Source: Geomonas ferrireducens
GTDB lineage: Bacteria; Desulfobacterota; Desulfuromonadia; Geobacterales; Geobacteraceae
DNA length: 64,000 nt
Assembly: GCF_004917065.1 (NCBI RefSeq)
Contig: NZ_SSYA01000002.1
Coordinates: forward strand, 285,896-349,895
Direction of reading: 5' to 3'
Every line of letters begins with the position of its first letter. Position 1 is the first letter of the stretch. Made by a program: the position numbers and the translations under genes. Positions 1 to 8,853 of the stretch are shown piece after piece. Under the pieces are notes generated by a model. The model was not told the origin of the DNA and did not search any database. It saw only the letters and a list, made by a program, of their open reading frames with translations.

Positions 1-1
1 C

Positions 2-112
2 ACCTTATCGAAACCGTTGGATATTTTCGACCTGTTCTGGCATACGTGGCCGTTTGCGTTGCTGCTCGTGCGCATCGTCATCGACCTGCAGGGGAAAAGG
101 GGCGAATCTTAG
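2..112 (+). CDS. C-terminal end of an unidentified protein (partial)
   Basis: An open frame enters from the left edge and stops at a TAG at 110-112, leaving 36 residues. The fragment contains a hydrophobic stretch (WPFALLLVRIVIDL), so it may be the end of a membrane protein or carry a terminal hydrophobic helix. Too little is present to name a family. It reads toward the reductase gene at 216 and is about 100 bases from it. The frame is open up to the edge, which is why I treat it as coding, but it could be chance. Confidence 0.45.
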   Translation, partial: TLSKPLDIFDLFWHTWPFALLLVRIVIDLQGKRGES

Positions 113-215
113 CGCTGCGCCAACCTAAAAGGTAAAGCGTCAGAGTGTCGTCATGTAGTGTTTTGTCCGGTTCCACCGCCGGGCATGGAATTGTCGTAAA
201 AGCAAGGAGAAGTGG

Positions 216-1889
216 ATGAAGAGGAGAATCGTCGTGGTCGGCGCCAACGCAGCCGGCGCCAAGGCCGCTGCAAAGGCCAGAAGGATCAACCCCAGGGCGG
301 AGATCACCGTGATCGACCGCGGCAGCTTCATATCCTATGGCGCCTGCGGCATCCCCTATTACGTATCCGATACGGTTCCCGACGTGAAGGAACTCATGAG
401 CACCCCCGTCGGTGTCGTGCGTGACGCCAACTTCTTCAAGAAGGTGAAGGGGGTGTCGGTCAAGACCAATACCGAGGTGACCGGCATAGACCGCGAAGCG
501 AAGATGATACGGCTGCGTGAGGGCGCCGGAGCCGAGACCTCGCTTCCCTACGACAAGCTGATCCTCGCCACCGGCAGTTCCCCTTTCGTCCCTAAAATTG
601 AAAATGTCGGGCTGAAGAACATCCTCACCGTGAAGTCCATCGAGGATGCCGAGCTTCTGAAAGAAAGCGCCCTTTCCTGCAGTGCTGCCTGCATCGTCGG
701 TGGGGGGCTCATCGGCCTTGAGACCGCCGAGGCGCTGCGGCAAAAGGGAATGCAGGTTACCCTCGTAGAGATGCGTGACCAACTCCTCCCGGGTGTCCTC
801 GATCCCGAGGTCGCCGCGGCGGTGGAAAAACACGTGAAGCAGCAGGGGGTGACCGTAATCACCGGGTGCGCCGTGACCGGGTTCGCAGGCGAAGGTGCCG
901 TCGCCAAGGTCATGGTGGGGGAGCGGGAAATCGAGGCCGATTTGGTCGTGCTCGCTCCCGGCGCCACTCCGAACGTTCAGTTGGCCCGCGAGGCGGGGCT
1001 TGCCATCGGCGCCACCGGGGCGGTCGCCGTCGACCAGATGCTGCGCACCAGCGATCCCGACATCTACGCCTGCGGCGACTGCTGCGAGACGACTCACCTG
1101 GTGACCGGCAAGAAAGTCTTCGTTCCCCTCGGGAGCACCGCCAACAAGCAGGGGCGCGTCGCCGGCATCAACGCAGCCGGAGGCGAGGCGACCTTCGCCG
1201 GCATCATAGGTACCAGCATCCTCAAGGTCTTTAGTTTCAACGCGGGAAAAACAGGGCTTACCGAGACCGAAGCGCGCGCAAACGGTTTCGACGTGGAAAC
1301 GGTACTCTCACCGGCGCCGGACCGGGCCCACTTCTTCCCCGGGGCGAAGCCGATCATGCTGAAGCTCGTTGCCGACCGCGGCACCGGCCGCATCCTCGGC
1401 CTGCAGGCGGCGGGCGAAGGGGCGGTGGACAAGCGTCTCGACGCGGCGGCTGCCGCGATCACCTTCAAGGCGACCGCCGAGCAACTCTCCCAGCTTGACC
1501 TGGCCTACGCGCCGCCGTACGGCGCGGCCATGGACAACCTGATCGTCGCCGCCGACATCATGAAGAACAAGCTCTCCGGGCACGCGCGCGGCATCTCCGC
1601 CCGCGAGGTGAAGCGCAAGCTCGATGAAGAGGAGGATTTCATCCTGCTTGACGTCCGCTCGCCAGCCGAACACGGCGAGATCGGCATCGAAGGGGCGAAG
1701 CTGATCCCGCTCGGCGTGCTGCGCGATAAGTTGGAGGAGCTTCCCAAGGACAAGGAGATCGTCACCTTCTGCAAGATAAGCCTCAGGGGGTACGAGGCGC
1801 AGAAGATCCTAGACGCCGCCGGGTTCACCAACGTGAAGTTCATGGACGGCGGCATCATGGCGTGGCCCTACAAGTTCAGGGATCGCTGA
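216..1889 (+). CDS. CoA-disulfide/persulfide reductase with C-terminal rhodanese domain
   Basis: This is a 557-residue flavoprotein of the pyridine nucleotide-disulfide oxidoreductase superfamily. An N-terminal FAD-binding motif (VVGANAAG) is followed by the single-cysteine active site typical of CoA-disulfide reductases, with Cys44 in YGACGIPYY. A second nucleotide-binding motif (VGGGLIGLE, about residue 160) fits NAD(P)H. From about residue 455 a rhodanese domain follows, with its own candidate catalytic Cys519 in FCKISLRG. The same architecture is known from NADH-dependent persulfide reductases, which reduce CoA persulfide or polysulfide sulfur; that substrate is inferred here. An AAGGAG ribosome site sits 7 bases before the ATG. 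A strong terminator follows directly, so the gene is probably a single unit. Confidence 0.93.
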   Translation: MKRRIVVVGANAAGAKAAAKARRINPRAEITVIDRGSFISYGACGIPYYVSDTVPDVKELMSTPVGVVRDANFFKKVKGVSVKTNTEVTGIDREAKMIRLREGAGAETSLPYDKLILATGSSPFVPKIENVGLKNILTVKSIEDAELLKESALSCSAACIVGGGLIGLETAEALRQKGMQVTLVEMRDQLLPGVLDPEVAAAVEKHVKQQGVTVITGCAVTGFAGEGAVAKVMVGEREIEADLVVLAPGATPNVQLAREAGLAIGATGAVAVDQMLRTSDPDIYACGDCCETTHLVTGKKVFVPLGSTANKQGRVAGINAAGGEATFAGIIGTSILKVFSFNAGKTGLTETEARANGFDVETVLSPAPDRAHFFPGAKPIMLKLVADRGTGRILGLQAAGEGAVDKRLDAAAAAITFKATAEQLSQLDLAYAPPYGAAMDNLIVAADIMKNKLSGHARGISAREVKRKLDEEEDFILLDVRSPAEHGEIGIEGAKLIPLGVLRDKLEELPKDKEIVTFCKISLRGYEAQKILDAAGFTNVKFMDGGIMAWPYKFRDR

Positions 1890-1911
1890 TTCCTTCGGCT
1901 TCCGGAATTGA

Positions 1912-1943
1912 AAAGGGGGAGCGCCACTGGCGCTCCCCCTTTC
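1912..1943 (+). terminator. Intrinsic terminator of the reductase gene
   Basis: A near-perfect hairpin about 23 bases after the stop has a GGGGGAGCGCC arm pairing with GGCGCTCCCCC, flanked by A and T runs. It should work for plus-strand transcripts and, given the A run on the left, possibly in both directions. Confidence 0.9.
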
Positions 1944-1994
1944 TAGTCTGTACCCGCACGGCGTGTCGCGGTCCGGTCCGGTGATGCAGTGGGG

Positions 1995-2354
1995 CTAATT
2001 GCCGCTGTGCGGCGACCAGTCAGAGGCGGCGAAAGAGGATCCGTCGGCCGTAACAGGATCTCTTTCAGGGACCCCTTTGACCACTTTCTTAGTGTAGATC
2101 GTCTGGCTGCCCGATGATGTCCCAAAGGCCTTGGAACCATTTCGGTGCTGCATGAGAGCCGCATACCCTGCGGCGGTAGTGTTGATGCCGATCTTGACTC
2201 CGGTTGAGTTCTTAAAAAGGGGGACCCCCGCACCAGATCCAGGACTGCCGCCGTACAGGGTTTGTCCGGTTTTACTGAAGTCGCTCTGCCCCAGAGTTCT
2301 GCAGTGCGCGGAAATGGGAAAGAAAATGAGCAATCCCAAGATCGTTCCTTTCAT
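1995..2354 (-). CDS. Small secreted protein paired with a short pilin (PilA-C-like)
   Basis: This 119-residue protein has a signal peptide (KGTILGLLIFFPISAHC) followed by a small Gly/Thr/Ser-rich domain with GVKIGINTTAAGYAALMQHRNG. It starts 24 bases after the pilin stop with an AAGGAG site, so both are in one transcript. In Geobacter the conductive-pilus locus encodes a short helical PilA-N followed by a small globular PilA-C, which together form a two-subunit filament. Gene order, size and secretion match that arrangement. Assignment as the globular partner is inference from context and motif style, not from an alignment. Confidence 0.72.
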   Translation of the reverse strand: MKGTILGLLIFFPISAHCRTLGQSDFSKTGQTLYGGSPGSGAGVPLFKNSTGVKIGINTTAAGYAALMQHRNGSKAFGTSSGSQTIYTKKVVKGVPERDPVTADGSSFAASDWSPHSGN

Positions 2355-2378
2355 CTCGCAACTCCTTCTCTTGGCAAC

Positions 2379-2603
2379 CTAGCGGTATGCCACATCTATC
2401 GGATACTCCTGGTTCTCTGAAAAGTAACTCTCCATTGCAGTCTTTAGTACTCTGAGGTCGCTTACGGAGGCGCTGTTGGCCGCCTTCTCCCGGTAAGATG
2501 TGAATTCCGGGATGGCGATGGTCGCCAAAATGCCAATGATAAGCATCACGGAGATGAGCTCGAAAAGCGTCAGACCTTTCTCGTCGCGCAAGGGGGTGGG
2601 CAT
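2379..2603 (-). CDS. Short type IV pilin-like protein (PilA-N paralogue)
   Basis: A 74-residue prepilin has the leader MPTPLRDEKG cut before LTLFE, with Glu5 of the mature protein present. The hydrophobic helix LISVMLIIGILATIAIPEF is typical of type IV pilins. The mature form would be only 64 residues, the truncated size characteristic of Geobacter PilA-N. Aromatics at mature positions 24, 27, 51 and 57 correspond to those I recall from G. sulfurreducens PilA. The usual Phe1 and Tyr32 are Leu and Ala here, and Tyr50 and Tyr63 are extra. A GGGAGGAG site precedes the ATG. The next gene downstream encodes its likely partner. It could instead be a pseudopilin of another secretion system, but the size argues against that. 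Confidence 0.88.
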   Translation of the reverse strand: MPTPLRDEKGLTLFELISVMLIIGILATIAIPEFTSYREKAANSASVSDLRVLKTAMESYFSENQEYPIDVAYR

Positions 2604-2775
2604 CGACCATCTCCTCCCTTCAGGGCAGCGCGGTGACCGCGCCCGTCCCGCAATGCCTTTGAAATTACAGCTGTACGGTATATTGGCAAAACGTTGGCAG
2701 TAGGTCTGCCCGCATGCATCGGATTATCTTGTAGGCGATTTTCTTAATTCGGATGGGGAAGGGAGTCGGAGGTAG

Positions 2776-2803
2776 GGGGCGCGCAGATCGGCGCCCCCCT
2801 TTG
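2776..2803 (-). terminator. Probable terminator after the nitroreductase gene
   Basis: A GC-rich hairpin (GGGGGCGC pairing with GCGCCCCC) lies 12 bases past the minus-strand stop at 2815. The T tract is better on the plus strand (CCCCCTTT), so efficiency on the minus strand is uncertain. Confidence 0.5.
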
Positions 2804-2814
2804 CATGGGAGTTG

Positions 2815-3336
2815 TCAGGCCCAGCGGTTGCGTCTGATTTTGTCGTGCTGCAGCTTTTCGGCCGGCAGCGGCCTTGGACGCTCCGCCGCGTGGCCTATGC
2901 CTAGGACGCACTCGACCTTGATGTTTTCGGGGAGGCCGAGAAGCTCCTGGATGTATGCCTCGGCGCTTTGCTGCGCGTCGTGCTTTCTGTTGCGGATCTG
3001 GGCCCAGCAGCTTCCGAGCCCGAGCGAGACTGCGGTGCACTGGATGAGGATGGCGGCGATGGAGCAGTCTTCCACCCAAACATCGGATTTCGTTTCGTCG
3101 GCGCAGACCACAATGGCAAGCGGAGCCCGTGCCAGAAATTCCGAGCCGTGCTGCTTGGAGAGGGAAAGCTTCTGAAGCAGTTCCGGGTCGTCCACGACGA
3201 TGAACTCCCAGGGGTTGATGCTGCGCGAGGCGGGCGCTCTCAGTGCGGCTTCTATGAGTGTCTCGATGGCCTCGACGGAAACCTTCTCGCTGGTAAACTT
3301 CCGTATGCTGCGGCGTTTGCGTAACAGTTGTATCAT
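2815..3336 (-). CDS. Nitroreductase-family FMN oxidoreductase
   Basis: The 173-residue protein has the family start LLRKRRSIRKF, which contacts the FMN phosphate, then the APASRSINPWEFIVVDD block and a later GLGSCWAQ segment near the flavin. Family members are homodimeric cytoplasmic enzymes that use NAD(P)H to reduce nitroaromatics, quinones or similar acceptors; the substrate here is not evident. The gene stands alone on the minus strand, divergent from the TetR regulator at 3554. The shared upstream region holds the TetR operator, so co-regulation is possible but not shown. Confidence 0.9.
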   Translation of the reverse strand: MIQLLRKRRSIRKFTSEKVSVEAIETLIEAALRAPASRSINPWEFIVVDDPELLQKLSLSKQHGSEFLARAPLAIVVCADETKSDVWVEDCSIAAILIQCTAVSLGLGSCWAQIRNRKHDAQQSAEAYIQELLGLPENIKVECVLGIGHAAERPRPLPAEKLQHDKIRRNRWA

Positions 3337-3490
3337 GGCTCTTCCTTTCAGGCGGCGTTGCGCGTGGCGCTATAACAAAGGCGCAAATCTACTCCAAAAG
3401 TCATGCGTAGTCAAACCGCCGCCTTTGAGCGTCACGGGCGCCAAGTGTCAGATCTTTGCAGCTTTTAATCGTATTTTTCCTTTTGCCTTA

Positions 3491-3520
3491 TTGACAGGTA
3501 CGTCGGCGCGGGTCTATAAG
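3491..3520 (+). promoter_or_regulatory. Sigma-70-type promoter of the tetR gene
   Basis: TTGACA at 3491-3496 and TATAAG at 3515-3520 are separated by 18 bases. The start site would fall inside the adjacent palindromic operator, the layout expected for self-repression. Confidence 0.75.
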
Positions 3521-3537
3521 GAATGAAGATTCATTCC
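3520..3537. promoter_or_regulatory. TetR operator 1 (perfect 18-bp palindrome)
   Basis: GGAATGAAGATTCATTCC is an inverted repeat with 8-base arms around a 2-base centre. It begins at the last base of the promoter -10 element and ends 16 bases before the tetR ATG. The same core GAATGA...TTCATTC recurs at 4160-4177 in front of the efflux genes. Confidence 0.85.
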
Positions 3538-3553
3538 GCGGGAGAACGATACG

Positions 3554-4156
3554 ATGGATAAGACCGACAAATGTGAGAAGGCAGAGAAGTGTTGCGACAA
3601 GCGTGAGCTCATCATCCAGGCGGCGCTAGAGCTCGTCGCGGAGCAGGGGTTCCATGGCGCCCCCATGGCTATGATCGCCGAGAAGGCGGGGGTCGGCGCG
3701 GGGACCATCTACCGCTACTTCGAGAATAAGGACGACCTGATCCGCTGGATCTACAAGAACGTCGAGGAGCGCTTTGTAGAGGTCATGATGCAGGGGTACC
3801 CGGAAAACGGGCCGGTGCGCGAGCGCCTGTTGCACATAGGGACCGAGCTTGTGCGCCACCTGATCAGGGAGCCTTTGCAACTGCGCTTCGTCGAGCAGTT
3901 CCACAACTCCCCGTACGGCATAGACCACCGCAGGGAGAAGATCTTCGGTGAGGGTAGAAAGGACGTCATCAGTGAGCTTTTCCAGGAGGCGCTTCAGCAA
4001 CAGATCTTCAAGCCGCTGGAACTCGCCATCCTCTTCTCGCTCTTCTTCGGGCCGCTGGTCGACATCTGCCGCGATCACATCCTGGGCTTCATAAAGCTGG
4101 ACGACGCCCTCATCGAACAGGTGGTCGGGGCATGCTGGGACGCCCTGCGGCGCTAG
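3554..4156 (+). CDS. TetR-family repressor of the adjacent RND efflux operon
   Basis: This 200-residue protein carries an N-terminal TetR helix-turn-helix at about residues 17-63 (IIQAALELVAEQG, IAEKAGVGAGTIYRYF, ENKDDL). The C-terminal ligand domain is divergent, as is usual. Two copies of one palindrome flank the gene, one over its own promoter and one 3 bases past its stop, ahead of the pump operon. This strongly suggests autorepression and repression of the pump, with an efflux substrate as inducer. The N-terminus is Cys- and Lys-rich (DKTDKCEKAEKCCDK), which is unusual and could be redox- or metal-responsive. The inducer is unknown. Confidence 0.92.
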   Translation: MDKTDKCEKAEKCCDKRELIIQAALELVAEQGFHGAPMAMIAEKAGVGAGTIYRYFENKDDLIRWIYKNVEERFVEVMMQGYPENGPVRERLLHIGTELVRHLIREPLQLRFVEQFHNSPYGIDHRREKIFGEGRKDVISELFQEALQQQIFKPLELAILFSLFFGPLVDICRDHILGFIKLDDALIEQVVGACWDALRR

Positions 4157-4159
4157 CCC

Positions 4160-4177
4160 AGAATGATCGTTCATTCT
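4160..4177. promoter_or_regulatory. TetR operator 2, upstream of the efflux operon
   Basis: AGAATGATCGTTCATTCT is an 18-bp palindrome with 7-base arms around a 4-base centre. It shares GAATGA and TTCATTC at identical spacing with operator 1. It lies between the tetR stop and the 26-codon ORF that opens the efflux operon. I see no convincing -35/-10 pair next to it. Confidence 0.83.
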
Positions 4178-4196
4178 ACTCAGAGGTGTTGACGTC

Positions 4197-4277
4197 ATGT
4201 TGATGAAACTTTGCTTGATCCTGTTCGCCCTGACCTGGGGCGGCATCGTCCTGATCGTCTCATTTAGACGCAAGTAA
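4197..4277 (+). CDS. 26-residue single-helix membrane peptide at the head of the RND operon
   Basis: An ATG with a GAGGTG site 9 bases upstream opens a 26-codon ORF ending in TAA. The product is one hydrophobic helix (LILFALTWGGIVLIVSF) with a basic tail RRK, the profile of a small inner-membrane protein with its C-terminus in the cytoplasm. It lies between operator 2 and the adaptor gene. It could be a regulatory or accessory peptide of the pump, or a translated leader. No family is recognised. Confidence 0.6.
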   Translation: MLMKLCLILFALTWGGIVLIVSFRRK

Positions 4278-4334
4278 GGTGGCGAAGCCACCATAGACCT
4301 TTTATCGAGGCCGTAAAAAACAAACGAGGTGTAT

Positions 4335-5606
4335 ATGCAGATCACGTACAGGGCACAGTTGTTATCCGTAGTTCTCATGTTGGGCGGCTCCCTGGTCCTT
4401 GCCGGGTGCGGCAAGAAGCAGCAGCCCGCCGGGCCGCCGCAGGGCCCCCCCGAAGTCGGGGTGATCGAGATCCAGCCGCAGCACGTAGCCTTGACCACCG
4501 AACTTCCGGGGCGTACCTCCCCGTACCTGATCGCCGAGGTCCGTCCCCAAGTGACCGGCATCATTCAGAAGCGAGTCTTCACCGAGGGGAGCGACGTGAA
4601 GGCAGGGCAGGTGCTGTACCAGATCGACCCGGCCACCTACCAGGCTGCCTACGCGAGCGCCAAGGCGGCCGAGGCGCGGGCCGAGGCGAACGTACTTCCC
4701 GCGAAGCTGAAGGAGGAGCGTTTCCGCGAGCTCGTGAAGATCAACGCGGTCAGCAAGCAGGACTACGACTCCGCCTACGCGGCTCTCAAGCAGGCCGAAG
4801 CCGACGTCGCCTCCGCCAAGGCGCAGGTGGAAAGTGCGCGCATCAACTTGGCCTACACGAGGGTGACCGCCCCCATCTCCGGGCGCATCGGTCGTTCCAG
4901 CGTAACCGACGGGGCCCTGGTCACCGCGAACCAGGCGGCGCCGCTCGCCACCATCCAGCAGCTCTCCACCATGTACGTGGACGTGACCCAGTCGAGCTCG
5001 GACATGCTGAAGCTGAAGCAGAGTCTGGCCCAGGGGCTTATGAAGCGCGACAAGGCGGGTGAGGCGCGGGTGAAGCTCCTCCTCGAGGACGGCACCCAGT
5101 ACCCGGTAACCGGTACCCTCAAGTTCTCCGATGTGACCGTGGACCAGAGCACAGGCTCGATCACGGTGCGCGCCGTCTTCCCGAACCCGAAGCAGACCCT
5201 GCTCCCCGGCATGTTCGTACGTGCCGTACTCGAGGAGGGGGTGAACGAGGCAGCCATCCTGGTGCCGCAGCGCGGTGTGACGAGAAACGCGGCCGGACAG
5301 GCGATCGTCATGGTCGTTGCCGCCGAGAACAAGGTAGAACCGCGTCCGGTGCAGGTGGCCCGCACCGTGGGTGACAACTGGCTCGTGAGCGGCGGGTTGA
5401 AGGCCGGCGACAAGGTGATTCTCGAGGGGATCCAGAAAGCGCGCCCCGGTACCCAGGTGAAGATGGTGCCGTTCCAGTCGCCCGAAGGGCATGGCGGCCC
5501 CGGTGGCGCTCCGGGTGCTGCAGCACCGGGCGCTCAGGGTGCCCCCGGCGCGAAGCCTGCCGCCCCGGCAGCACCGGCGGCCCCGGCCCAGTCCCAGAAG
5601 AAGTAG
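4335..5606 (+). CDS. RND efflux periplasmic adaptor (membrane fusion lipoprotein)
   Basis: The 423-residue protein has a lipoprotein signal ending in LAGC, then the AcrA/MexA layout: a barrel-sandwich start (GRTSPYLIAEVRPQVTG), an alpha-helical hairpin rich in Ala/Glu/Lys (about residues 100-165), the returning lipoyl half (VTAPISGRIG) and a beta-barrel. It would link the RND pump to the outer-membrane channel. The C-terminus is a Pro/Ala/Gly-rich tail of about 45 residues, longer than usual. I chose ATG 4335 over an in-frame GTG at 4329 because that GTG overlaps the GAGG ribosome site. It is the first large gene of an operon with the pump (5693) and channel (8854). Confidence 0.95.
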   Translation: MQITYRAQLLSVVLMLGGSLVLAGCGKKQQPAGPPQGPPEVGVIEIQPQHVALTTELPGRTSPYLIAEVRPQVTGIIQKRVFTEGSDVKAGQVLYQIDPATYQAAYASAKAAEARAEANVLPAKLKEERFRELVKINAVSKQDYDSAYAALKQAEADVASAKAQVESARINLAYTRVTAPISGRIGRSSVTDGALVTANQAAPLATIQQLSTMYVDVTQSSSDMLKLKQSLAQGLMKRDKAGEARVKLLLEDGTQYPVTGTLKFSDVTVDQSTGSITVRAVFPNPKQTLLPGMFVRAVLEEGVNEAAILVPQRGVTRNAAGQAIVMVVAAENKVEPRPVQVARTVGDNWLVSGGLKAGDKVILEGIQKARPGTQVKMVPFQSPEGHGGPGGAPGAAAPGAQGAPGAKPAAPAAPAAPAQSQKK

Positions 5607-5643
5607 CTGCGACGACCACAACAGGCACATCCGTTGACGTGAA

Positions 5644-5671
5644 GTTGAATGTTGAACGCCGAACGTTGAAC
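5644..5671 (+). repeat. Four tandem heptamers between adaptor and pump genes
   Basis: The spacer contains GTTGAAT, GTTGAAC, GCCGAAC and GTTGAAC in direct succession. It is untranslated and ends about 10 bases before the AAGGAG site of the pump gene. Function is unknown. Confidence 0.6.
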
Positions 5672-5692
5672 GGAGTTTAAGGAGTTTTATCC

Positions 5693-8600
5693 ATGTCCAG
5701 GTTTTTCATAAACAGACCCATCTTCGCCTGGGTCATCGCCATAGCCGTCATGCTGGGCGGCCTTCTGGCCATGAAGTCGCTGCCGGTCTCGCAGTACCCG
5801 CCCATCGCGCCGCCGCAGATTTCGATCAACGCCATGTACCCGGGCGCCTCGGCGCAGACGGTTCAGGACACCGTGACCCAGGTGATCGAGCAGAAGATGA
5901 ACGGTATCGACAACCTGCTCTACATGTCCTCCACCAGCGACTCGGCAGGTGCCGTCTCCATCAACCTCACCTTCCGCGCCGGGACCGACCCGAACATCGC
6001 CCAGGTGCAGGTGCAGAACAAGCTGCAGCTCGCCACGCCGCTTCTGCCGCAGGTGGTGCAGAAGCAGGGGGTTCAGGTGGTGAAGTCTACCCGTAACTTC
6101 CTGATGGTCGTGGGGATCGTCTCAGAGGACAACAGCCTCAACCGCTACCAGCTCACCGACTATCTGGTGTCCAACGTCCAAGACCTGGTAAGCCGCGTCG
6201 AGGGGGTCGGGGAGGTGACCGTCTTCGGTTCCCAGAACGCCATGCGCGTTTGGATGAACCCCGACAAGCTGAACAACTTCAAGCTGACACCCAATGACGT
6301 ATCCCTCGCGCTGCAGGCCCAGAATGCCCAGGTTTCGGCCGGCCAGTTCGGCGGCATGCCCGCGTCTCACGGGCAGCAGCTGAACGCGACCATCACGGCC
6401 AGGACGCTTCTGCAGAACCAGGAGCAGTTCGAGGAGATCGTGCTGCGCACCAACCCGGACGGCTCCACCGTCAAGCTAAGGGACGTGGCGAAGATAGACG
6501 TCGGCACCGAGAACTACGACATCCTGGCGCGCTACAAGGGAAAACCGGTCGCCGCCATGGCCCTGAGGCTCGCCGCGGGCGCGAACGCGCTCGACACCGC
6601 GGACCGCGTCAAGGCGAAAATGGCCGAGTTGGAGAAGTTCTTCCCGGCAGGCGCCAAGGTCGTCTACCCCTACGACACCACCCCGTTCGTGAAGATTTCC
6701 ATGGAGGAGGTAGTAAAGACCCTGATGGAGGCGGTGTTCCTCGTCTTCGTCATCATTTTCCTCTTCCTGCAGAACATCCGCGCCACCCTGATTCCGACCA
6801 TCGCGGTGCCGGTCGTTCTGCTTGGTACCCTCGGCGTCCTATTCGCTGCCGGGTTCTCCATCAACACCCTGACCATGTTCGCCCTGGTCATCGTCATCGG
6901 CCTTCTGGTCGACGACGCCATCGTCGTCGTCGAGAACGTGGAGAGGATCATGACCGAGGAGGGTCTCTCGCCACATGATGCCACGGTCAAGTCCATGGGG
7001 CAGATCACCTCGGCACTTTGGGGGATCGCGACGGTGCTCTCGGCGGTCTTCCTTCCGATGGCGTTCTTCGGCGGCTCCACCGGGGTCATCTACCGGCAGT
7101 TCTCCGTCACCATCGTCTCCGCGATGATCCTGTCCGTTTTGACGGCGCAGATCCTCACCCCGGCGCTTTGCTCGACGCTCCTCAAACCGGTACCGAAAGG
7201 GCACGAGGCGTGCGAGTTGGGGTGGTACTGCGGCTTTTTCCGCTGGTTCAACAGGATGTTCGACAAGGGGCGCCACAAGTACGAGTCCATCGTCCACAAC
7301 TCCTTCAGAAAACCGCTGCGCTACCTCGTCTTCTACGGCTGCCTCGTGGCCGCCATGGCGATCTTCTTCCTGCGTCTTCCCACCGCGTTTCTGCCGGACG
7401 AGGACCAGGGTTTCATCATCTGCCAGATCCAGCTTCCGGCAGGGGCCACCCAGGAACGTACCGTCAAGATGCTCGAGAAGGTGGAGAAGCACTTCCTCGA
7501 GAACGAGAAGAAGTCCGTCGACTCGCTCATTACCGTTGCGGGGTTCAGCTTCGCCGGGCGTGGCCAGAACATGGGCCTCGCCTTCGTGAAGCTAAAGGAC
7601 TGGAAGCTGCGTCAAACACCTGACCTTAAGGCCCCCGCCGTGGCGGGTCGCGCCATGGGCGCCTTCTCGCAGTTCCGAGACGGCATGGCCTTCGCCTTCT
7701 CCCCTCCTGCCGTCGTCGAGCTGGGGCAGGCAAACGGCTTCGACTTCCAGCTTCAGGACCGGGCCGGGCTCGGGCACCAGGCGCTCATGGACGCACGTAA
7801 TCAGCTCCTCGGCATGGCCATGCAGAACAAGAAGCTCATGGCAGTCCGCCCGAACGGCCAGGACGACACCCCGCAGTTCAAGCTGAACATCGACGACGTG
7901 CGCGCGGGAGCCCTCGGCGTCTCGCTTGCCGACATCAACAACACGCTCGCCACCGCGTGGGGTTCCTCCTACGTGAACGACTTCCTGCAAAACGGCAGGG
8001 TCAAGAAGGTGTACCTGCAGGCCGACGCGGCGTACCGCATGGTCCCCGAGGACATCAACAAGTGGTACGTGCGTAACGACAAGGGTGAGATGGTTCCCTT
8101 CTCCGCCTTCGCCACCGCGAAATGGGAGCACTCCTCGCCGCGCCTCGAGCGTTACAACGGCATCCCGAGCGTGGAGATCATGGGCAACGCAGCCAAGGGG
8201 GTCTCGACCGGTGAGGCGATGGCCGAGATGGAGGCGATGGCCGCGAAGCTCCCGCAGGGGATCAGCTACGAGTGGACCGGCCTCTCCTATGAGGAGAAGG
8301 CGGCGGGCAAGCAGGCTCCCGCCCTTTACGCCATCTCGCTTCTCGTCGTCTTCCTGGCCGTCGCCGCACTCTACGAGAGCTGGAGCATCCCGTTCGTCAA
8401 CCTGCTCATGCTTCCGCTGGGCCTGGTCGGCGCGGTCACCGCGGTGACGCTTAGGGTGCTGCCGAACGACATCTACCTGCAGATCGGCCTTCTGACCACG
8501 GTCGGCCTCTCCACTAAGAACGCGATCCTGATCATCCAGTTCATCAAGGACCAGATGCACCAGGGGCACGAACTGGTCGAGGCGACGCTCACCGCGGTGA

Positions 8601-8851
8601 AGATCAGGCTGAGGCCGGTCATCATGACCTCGCTCGCCTTCTTCTTCGGCACCCTGCCGCTTGCACTCACCAAGGGCGCCGGCGCAGGGGCCCAGAACGC
8701 CATCGGCACCGCGGTCACCGGCGGCCTTTTGTCGGCGACCTTCATCGACCTTATCTTCATCCCGTTTTTCTTCGTCATGGTGACGAAGACGTTCTCCAAA
8801 AAGCACGCAACGGCCAAGGCCGCTGCCGCACCCGTCTCGGAGGTGCAATAG
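5693..8851 (+). CDS. RND efflux pump, HAE1 family (AcrB/MexB-like)
   Basis: At 1052 residues this matches the AcrB/MexB size. It opens with the typical [20 protein letters not shown] first helix and [14 protein letters not shown] periplasmic start. The proton-relay helix 4 carries the two aspartates in [17 protein letters not shown], and helix 10 has the expected Lys in the [11 protein letters not shown] segment. Two large periplasmic loops alternate with helices 2-6 and 8-12. The protein would form a trimer in the inner membrane and export drugs, solvents or other amphiphiles by proton exchange. An AAGGAG site precedes the ATG. It is co-transcribed with the adaptor upstream and the channel 2 bases downstream. 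Confidence 0.97.
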   Translation: MSRFFINRPIFAWVIAIAVMLGGLLAMKSLPVSQYPPIAPPQISINAMYPGASAQTVQDTVTQVIEQKMNGIDNLLYMSSTSDSAGAVSINLTFRAGTDPNIAQVQVQNKLQLATPLLPQVVQKQGVQVVKSTRNFLMVVGIVSEDNSLNRYQLTDYLVSNVQDLVSRVEGVGEVTVFGSQNAMRVWMNPDKLNNFKLTPNDVSLALQAQNAQVSAGQFGGMPASHGQQLNATITARTLLQNQEQFEEIVLRTNPDGSTVKLRDVAKIDVGTENYDILARYKGKPVAAMALRLAAGANALDTADRVKAKMAELEKFFPAGAKVVYPYDTTPFVKISMEEVVKTLMEAVFLVFVIIFLFLQNIRATLIPTIAVPVVLLGTLGVLFAAGFSINTLTMFALVIVIGLLVDDAIVVVENVERIMTEEGLSPHDATVKSMGQITSALWGIATVLSAVFLPMAFFGGSTGVIYRQFSVTIVSAMILSVLTAQILTPALCSTLLKPVPKGHEACELGWYCGFFRWFNRMFDKGRHKYESIVHNSFRKPLRYLVFYGCLVAAMAIFFLRLPTAFLPDEDQGFIICQIQLPAGATQERTVKMLEKVEKHFLENEKKSVDSLITVAGFSFAGRGQNMGLAFVKLKDWKLRQTPDLKAPAVAGRAMGAFSQFRDGMAFAFSPPAVVELGQANGFDFQLQDRAGLGHQALMDARNQLLGMAMQNKKLMAVRPNGQDDTPQFKLNIDDVRAGALGVSLADINNTLATAWGSSYVNDFLQNGRVKKVYLQADAAYRMVPEDINKWYVRNDKGEMVPFSAFATAKWEHSSPRLERYNGIPSVEIMGNAAKGVSTGEAMAEMEAMAAKLPQGISYEWTGLSYEEKAAGKQAPALYAISLLVVFLAVAALYESWSIPFVNLLMLPLGLVGAVTAVTLRVLPNDIYLQIGLLTTVGLSTKNAILIIQFIKDQMHQGHELVEATLTAVKIRLRPVIMTSLAFFFGTLPLALTKGAGAGAQNAIGTAVTGGLLSATFIDLIFIPFFFVMVTKTFSKKHATAKAAAAPVSEVQ

Positions 8852-8853
8852 AC

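Noticed and set aside
78..1097. Long open frame of 339 codons on the minus strand opposite the reductase gene
   Set aside because: It is the antisense of a clear flavoprotein, a common effect of high GC; it has no recognisable domain or ribosome site.
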